Origin: Conus ventricosus
Lineage: Eukaryota; Mollusca; Gastropoda; Neogastropoda; Conidae
Assembly (NCBI GenBank): GCA_018398815.1
Contig: CM031622.1
Coordinates: 17,575,058 to 17,639,057, forward strand
Reading direction: 5' to 3'
DNA length: 64,000 nt
The first letter of the stretch is position 1, and every line of letters starts with the position of its first letter. Position numbers and translations under genes: made by a program. The notes under the pieces are model-generated. The model was not told the DNA's origin. It ran no database searches and saw only the letters and a list, made by a program, of their open reading frames with translations. Below are positions 58,525 through 64,000 of the stretch, piece by piece.

Positions 58525-58913
58525 TTTTCTGGCCATTTATTTAAAATTTTGTTCAACTTCTCAGAGAGGAGTTTGGTGGGATTCAAGTGTTGTAATCCTA
58601 AGACAAGGTGTTGTTTTAAACTGTATGTTCCCAAAGATAGTTAAATACTAGGCTTGGGATTGCTTCCAAGATAGTTATACTAGGCTTGGCATTTCAGCCC
58701 AGAGTACTTATTTCGCACGGGATTGCCTTTTAATTCGCTCTCATAGTTGGGTCAGGCGCTGGGCGTCTTATAAAAACTAATTTACGTTGCCCCAAGCTAA
58801 TTTATCATTCATAGGATTGTGCTATTACGTCACTCGTGTCGGTAACCCCCAGTTTGGCTGTCGTAGTTTAAAAAAATTTTTGTTCAAAAAAAAAAAAAAA
58901 AAAAAAGAATATA

Positions 58914-60104
58914 ATGGCGGAAGAAAAGAACACCCTATTGAAAACTTGTGGGGGCGTCGCTCGTGTTTTAGGTACTCGGGAGAAAGGGTTTCGAGCATTC
59001 GTTGAAAACCAGCAAAAGATGGAAAGGGATGAGCGAGCGGAAAGACGGGCGTGTCGCGGTAGAAAAGAAGAAACAGAAAGATTAAGGAATTCAGGCTAAT
59101 GATTAATCAGGCTAGGGAAAGAAAAAGAAAGAATGAAGCAGGAAACAGAAAGGAAATTAAAGCTAGGGAAAAGCAGGAAACAGAAAGCTAAAGGTTCAAT
59201 AGAGTTAGAGAAAGTGAGAATACAAAGGGAGACACCCAGGATGGTAGTTCAGTTTCCAGTGACTCTAGTGCGCAGTTACGCCCCGACCCAAGTTGCCAAA
59301 TTCTCTGAAGGAACGAAATTTGATCGATGCATACATCAGTCGTTTCGAAACGTTTGCGACAGTCAGGGTTGGCCTTCAGAAGAGTGGGCAGTCATTTTGT
59401 CAGCGCTTTTGACGGGTAAGGCATTACAGATTTTCACTGCTTGCCAGGGAAAACACCCAATCTGATTTTGGTGCTATGAAGGAATCATTGATGAAGGGAT
59501 TTGACTCACAGAGGAAGGATTCAGAAAGAAATTTCGTTCAGCTAGATTACAAGCAGGTGAACGTTCACTCCGTTTGGTGCACGTTTAGATCACTATTTTG
59601 ATAAATGGCTAGAGTTGAGTGGTACGAAGAAGGAGTTCGCGAATTGAAAGAGTGGTTTGAAGGAAAGATTTTGTCAGGTTGCGGCCTGAGTTAACCATAC
59701 ATTTGAAAGAGAGACAGCCAGAGACAGCAAGGGAGTTGTGAAGTTCGCAGAGGTGTATAGAGAGGCACGTTTGGGCACTAAGGTGCAGGAGAAACAGGTG
59801 CTAGGCACAGGTGAGAAGAGTGCAAGGAGACCAGGGGAGTTTTCTGCAAAGTCTGCAAACCCAGTGGTGGGGCAGAAGGAAGGGCAAAGGGACATTAGGT
59901 GTTTCATTTGTCACAAGAAGGGACATGTGGCGAGGGATTGTCGCATGAGGTTCCAGAAGGCAGCAGCCTTGCAAGAAGTCGATAAGGGTCGCCAGGGGAA
60001 ACGACCTGCAGTGGAACCAAAAGGGATTCAGTCTGAAGAGGGTGGAGTGCAGCTATGGCTAGCACTGGACAGCAGTCAGTGTCAGGGATGGAGGGCACTA
60101 GGCT
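58914..60104 (+). pseudogene. Gag of the Gypsy element, broken
   Basis: An ATG at 58,914 opens a Lys/Glu/Arg-rich N-terminal region. After a frame change near 59,095, 59,133-59,465 gives a capsid-like region (FRNVCDSQGWPSEEWAVILS). A last piece at 59,738-60,106 ends with a CCHC zinc knuckle CFICHKKGHVARDC, which binds RNA during packaging. At least two frameshifts separate the parts. The damaged duplicate at about 53.2-54.5 kb covers the same gene. Confidence 0.75.
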
Positions 60105-60105
60105 G

Positions 60106-61665
60106 AGTGGTTCGTTACCAGTGGAAGAAGGGTGGATTGGCCAGCAGAGGGTGAAAGTGTTACGAGACACTGGTTGTTCATGTGGTGTAGTTAGAACAAC
60201 GCTGTCGAGAAAGGGGATTTGACAGGGCAAATCCAGACCTGTACTCTAATCGATGGCACTGTGAGGGAGTTTCCAGTTGCTAAGATAGAAGTACGTACCC
60301 CTTACTTCTCAGGCGAGTTGTCTGCGTTGGTGATGGAGAAACCCTTCATGATTTGATCATTGGAAATATTCCGGGTGCAAGGGATCCAGGGGATCCTGAG
60401 TTGTTGACTGCTACAGGGGCAGCAGTTCAAACACGGAGCAAGAAGAAGGAAAAGGTTGATAAACCGTTAGTCGTTCCAGCAAGGAAGTCAGGCATAGATG
60501 TGTCGCCTGATGAGTTTAGGGCAGCGCAGGAACAAGACCCTTCGCTCGTAAAGTCTTGGGAGTTGTCAAGAGGTGGAGAGAAACAGGTGGTTAGAGGAGG
60601 TGAGACAGAATTTCTTGTGAAAGGCGGGCTGTTGTACCGAGTGTTCACCAAGGGGAAGACAGGTAAGGTGACAACTCACTTAGAGGTACCAGCATGTTAT
60701 CGTGACACTGTCATGTCAGTGGGTCACGAGTCGCTCATGGCGGGTCATCTCGGCACCAGCAAAACAGCGTCAATGATGATTTTCATTGGCCAGGGGCAAT
60801 GGCAGACATCAAGCGTTTCTGCATGTCATGTGACGTGTGTCAGAGGTCAGCCACAAGAGGGGTGAAGAGGAAGGCACCTCTTAAACAGCCTCCTTTAATT
60901 GACACACCATTCAGGAGGGTGGCTGTTGACCTGATTGGCCCAATCGCGCCCTGTTCCAAAGGTGGGCACAGGTATGTGTTACGCTCGTGGACTACGCGAC
61001 CAGATCCCCAGAAGCAGTTGCATTGAAAGGGTAGATACACAAACAGGTCGCTGAAGGGCTGGTAGACATTTTTTCTCCGTGGGCGTGCCGTCACAAATTC
61101 TCAGTGACAGAGGGTCACAGTTCACCTCAGGCGTGATGAAGGAGGTCAACAGGCTGCTAGGGATCACACAGCTTCTCACTACCCCATACCACCCACAATG
61201 CAATGGCTTGGTGGAGAGATTCAATGGTGTGCTGAAGGGCATCTTAAAGAAGCTCTGTGAGGAAAGGCCAGCAGATTGGGACCGCTACATTCCAGCGGCA
61301 CTGTTCGCCTACAGGGAAGCCCCTCAGGAAAGCACAGGCTTTTCGCCATTTGAGCTGCTGTATGGGCGGACAGTTCGGGGACCAGTGTGCATTCTCAAAG
61401 AGCTGTGGTCGGAGAAACAGGAGTCAGAAGAGGTCAAAACCACTTATCAGTATGTGGTGGACCTACGCAATAGGCTAGAGGAGACATGTAAGGTCGCAAG
61501 GGAGAGTTTGCAGGAGGCTAGGGTCGTTCAGAAGAAGCAATATGACAGGAAGGTGAGGAAGCAATTCCTCAAGGTGGGAGATCAAGTCCTGTTACTGCTT
61601 CCCACGGATCACAACAAGCTGCTGATGCATTGGAAGGGACATTCACCATCATTGAAAAGGTAGAT
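60106..61665 (+). pseudogene. Protease and integrase of the Gypsy element, broken
   Basis: The protease is marked by the aspartic protease triplet DTG at 60,166-60,174, followed by IIGNIPG near 60,356. Integrase follows directly: an HHCC zinc domain (GHESLMAGHLGTSKTA, then CMSCDVCQ in the adjoining frame, 60,725-60,845), core motifs VDLIGPI near 60,925, ILSDRGSQF near 61,095 and LVERFNG near 61,208. A GPY/F-like C-terminal module (VGDQVLLLLP, then an HWKG block) sits near 61,580-61,650. Frames change near 60,785, 61,000 and 61,645. Integrase preceding RT is unusual for Gypsy. Confidence 0.85.
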
Positions 61666-63249
61666 CAGGACTACCGAATCGATGTGAATGGGAAATCAAA
61701 ACTTTTCCATGCAAATTTGCTCCGCAAATATATTCAGCGTGAGACTCAGCACATAGGCGCAGCAGCAATCATTGATGGAGGTGAAGGAGCCCCAGCAGAA
61801 GAAGGGGAGATTTTGTTGCCTGAGTTTCCAGGAGAAGAGTCATACAGGGATGTGTCACTGTATGAAGGGCTAGACAGTAGGAGACAGGAGGAAGTTAGGG
61901 GGCTCCTAGAACAGTATAGGGCGTCCCTGACTGATAAACCAGGCAGGACAACTCTAGAGACATGTACGGTGGAGTTAACATCGCAAAAACCCTTTACATG
62001 TGAAAGCCTACCCGATCCCCATATGCCACCAAGCAATGTGATCGAGGAGGAGGTAGAAAAGATGTTGGACCTTGGGGTGATTGAACCGTCCAAATCATCG
62101 TATAGTGCACCCCTCGTCTTAGTGAGGAAAAAGTCAGGTGAGCATCGATTCTGTGTTGACTATAGACGTCTGAACAGTGTCACCAAGGTTGATGCAGAGG
62201 TCATACCGAACATGGAAGACCTGTTCGCTCAGATCGCCACAAGCAAGAGCCAGTATTTCACCAGGATAGATCTGAGCAAGGGTTACTGGCAAATAGCCTT
62301 GAGTGAGGACTCAAAGGAAGTCACAGCATTCTCCACTCCTATGGGGCTATACCAGTGGCGAGTACTTCCTTTTGGGATGGTCAACGCACCTGCAGTCTTC
62401 TCTCGGATGATGAGGAAGTTATTGACGGGATTGGAAGGCGTTGTGAATTTCATGGATGACATTCTGATAGCATCCGAGACATGGGAGGAGCATATGAGGC
62501 AGCTAGGAGCAGTTTTAGAGAGGTTGAGACAAGCCAATCTCACAGCCAGACCAACAAAGTGCCAGGTTGGTTTTCCAAGCCCGGAGTTCCTAGGTTTTGT
62601 TGTCGGAGGCGACACAAAGCAGCCAGAAAAGGAAAGGTGGAGAAGATGATGAATCAGAGAGACCAAAGACCAAAACAGAAGTCAGGAGTCTGCTAGGTTT
62701 TGTTGGTTTCTTATAGGGAGTTTGTTCCAAATTTCGCAGCAATCACGAGTCCTCTCAGTGATTTGGTCAAGGCAGGGAAACGGCAGTGGTCGAATGGTCA
62801 GACGCTGCAGAGCAAGCATTGCAGACGGTGCTGGAAAGACTAGGTTCCCGTCCCATCTTGAAGCTACCCGATGTGTCCAAACCCTTTCTGTTACGGACAG
62901 ATGCATCAGGTGGTGGGATAGGTGCAGTATTGTTGCAGGAGCATGAAGGGGTCGAGTTCCCTGTGAGGTATGCTAGCAGGAAGTTGACAAAGTGTGAAGA
63001 AGGGTACGCAACGGTGGAGAAGGAGTGTTTAGCTGTCGTGTGGGCCGTGCAGAAATTCCACAAATACTTGTATGGGAAAGAGTTCGTGATAGAGATGATC
63101 ATCAACCACTCAAATTCCTGCAGGAAGCGCAGTTGAAAAACAGCAGAGTGCTGCGTTGGGCAATGGCATTGCAGCCCTACAGGTATCGAGTGCAGTACAT
63201 TCCAGGTCGGCAGAATGTCGGAGCTGACTATTTAAGCCGTGTAGTCTAG
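61630..63249 (+). pseudogene. Reverse transcriptase-RNase H of the Gypsy element, broken
   Basis: The frame 61,630-62,649 (339 codons) starts inside the integrase C-terminal module (TFTIIEKVDQDYRIDVNGK, LFHANLLRKYI). It then runs without a break into RT: VDYRRLNSVT, RIDLSKGYWQIAL, YQWRVLPFGMVNAPAVFSRM and the active site FMDD at 62,449-62,460. RNase H follows in other frames: LLRTDASGGGIGAVL and TVEKECLAVVW in 62,786-63,136, then YIPGRQNVGADYLSR to a stop at 63,247-63,249. Frameshifts near 62,650 and 63,085 break the protein. No integrase follows, confirming the order. Confidence 0.85.
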
Positions 63250-63780
63250 CAAGCTGCAACTCAGAGGAAGTCAGTCATATCCGGGGTGCTTTGTTTTATA
63301 ATATGTGTTGATTACAGTTATGTTGATTGGATATGGGTTCATTCCCAGTTGGCTATGGTTCATATTTTTGTGTGAGATTTGTTCATGTAATGTAGTTATG
63401 TTGGAGCATACAGTCGCTTGTGTAGTAATGCATTATTTGCAATAAGTGAGGATGGAGATTCCTCAGTGAAGTGTCATGGATCGTGATCATATTATATTGT
63501 GCTTTTCATAAGAATTGTGAAGAGGAGAGATGGCAAATCCGCAGGTAGGGGAATTGCTAAGTGCGCACAGAGGTTGTTATAAAATGAGTTGAAATAACGC
63601 AAGAGCGCACGTCAATGATAACTCATTGGGGTGATATTCACTAATGATATATTTTATAATTTGCAAACCGTTTGTTGTAAAGTATTTTTCAAACTTTGCA
63701 CGTGTAGCTGTGTGTCAGCAAATTCGGTTGTTGTCTTTTTAGTACCGTTGTTTTGAGACAATGCGGTGCATAGTCTTTTG
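63250..63780 (+). other. 3' untranslated region of the Gypsy element
   Basis: AT-rich sequence with no ORF lies between the pol stop and the polypurine tract. An env-like gene is absent. Confidence 0.6.
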
Positions 63781-63791
63781 CAAGGGGGAAA
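63781..63791 (+). promoter_or_regulatory. Polypurine tract
   Basis: AAGGGGGAAA lies immediately before the 3' LTR, the position where plus-strand DNA synthesis is primed in LTR elements. Confidence 0.75.
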
Positions 63792-63792
63792 T

Positions 63793-64000
63793 TGTCACGG
63801 ACAAAAAAAATAAACAACCAAAGTCGTGGTCCAGGTTGTTTGGACATAAGCTTCAACTCAAACATTCTAGGCGCCAGGTAGATGGGCCCATGTGTCGGGT
63901 CCAGCCAATTAAGCTTAGCGGAGAGGCTTCACGGAGACGGTACGGTCCAGTCCAGACGGACTAAGTAGCTGACCGACGCCTCGATGTCTGGTCAAACGAG
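63793..64000 (+). repeat. 3' LTR, start only
   Basis: It begins TGTCACGG and matches 39,844-40,050 over 208 bp with a single-base insertion (an extra T near 63,951). It continues beyond the window. Confidence 0.9.

Larger units (their letters stand above)
39844..64000 (+). mobile_element. Gmr1-like Gypsy LTR retrotransposon, split by an apparent assembly artefact, right end outside window
   Basis: The element starts with TGTCACGG at 39,844 and its second LTR starts with the same sequence at 63,793. Gag, protease, integrase, RT and RNase H follow in that order at 58.9-63.25 kb. About 17 kb at 40.94-57.98 kb does not belong (see separate entries). Without it the internal part is about 5.3 kb and each LTR about 1.41 kb, giving an element of about 8.1 kb. 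The host site is the RNase H region of a plus-strand LINE. Confidence 0.8.

Noticed and set aside
60106..62649. Integrase-before-RT order explained by two nested LTR elements
   Set aside because: A single frame carries the integrase C-terminal module directly into RT, no LTR lies between them, and no second integrase follows RNase H.

Overview
This window looks like transposon-rich animal DNA, most likely from a mollusc and perhaps a gastropod. I base that on dense (GT)n/(CA)n microsatellites, two tRNA-derived SINEs, many broken LINEs with C-terminal RNase H domains, a Polinton/adintovirus-like element and a Gmr1-like Gypsy element. The organism is an inference. I see no convincing host protein gene; almost everything recognisable is mobile DNA inserted into other mobile DNA.

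Left part. Positions 1-8.6 kb hold a decayed Polinton/adintovirus-like element, cut by the left window edge. It has several small, mostly intact ORFs (two divergent blocks around 1.3 kb), a broken retrovirus-type integrase (+), a broken protein-primed-type family B DNA polymerase (-) and traces of structural genes. From 8.6 to 26 kb there are LINE fragments on both strands, a SINE-related copy at 10.0-10.5 kb, an 853-bp tRNA-headed SINE at 16.2-17.0 kb and a 404-bp tRNA-headed SINE at 20.7-21.1 kb, both with perfect target duplications. There is also a minisatellite at 17.7 kb, a MITE-like inverted repeat at 22 kb and two tiny 52-57 bp retroposed LINE tails.

Middle. A 2.9-kb hAT transposon (26,629-29,509) has matching terminal inverted repeats and a transposase broken by a single frameshift. 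It sits inside a LINE. From 31.8 to 39.8 kb lie three LINEs: an RNase H end on minus, an EN-RT-RNase H ORF on minus, and an EN-RT-RNase H element on plus. The last is cut at 39,844 by the 5' LTR of a Gypsy element.

Right part. The Gypsy element runs from the 5' LTR at 39,844 to a 3' LTR starting at 63,793 and leaving the window. Its order is gag-protease-integrase-RT-RNase H, with integrase before RT. This is the Gmr1-type order and resembles Copia rather than normal Gypsy. Two LTR segments, 207 and 208 bp, differ by one indel, so the insertion is young.

The element is split by about 17 kb (about 40.94-57.98 kb) that I interpret as an assembly artefact. It is an error-laden second copy of 29.93-40.93 kb joined directly to a second copy of about 58.16-60.85 kb, followed by 2.4 kb of near-random C, then G/T-rich sequence. 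Both parts of the copy are about 4.5% longer than their clean counterparts, with homopolymer-type expansions. The true locus is probably 29.9-40.9 kb joined to about 58.16 kb. ORFs between 41 and 58 kb should not be taken as genes.
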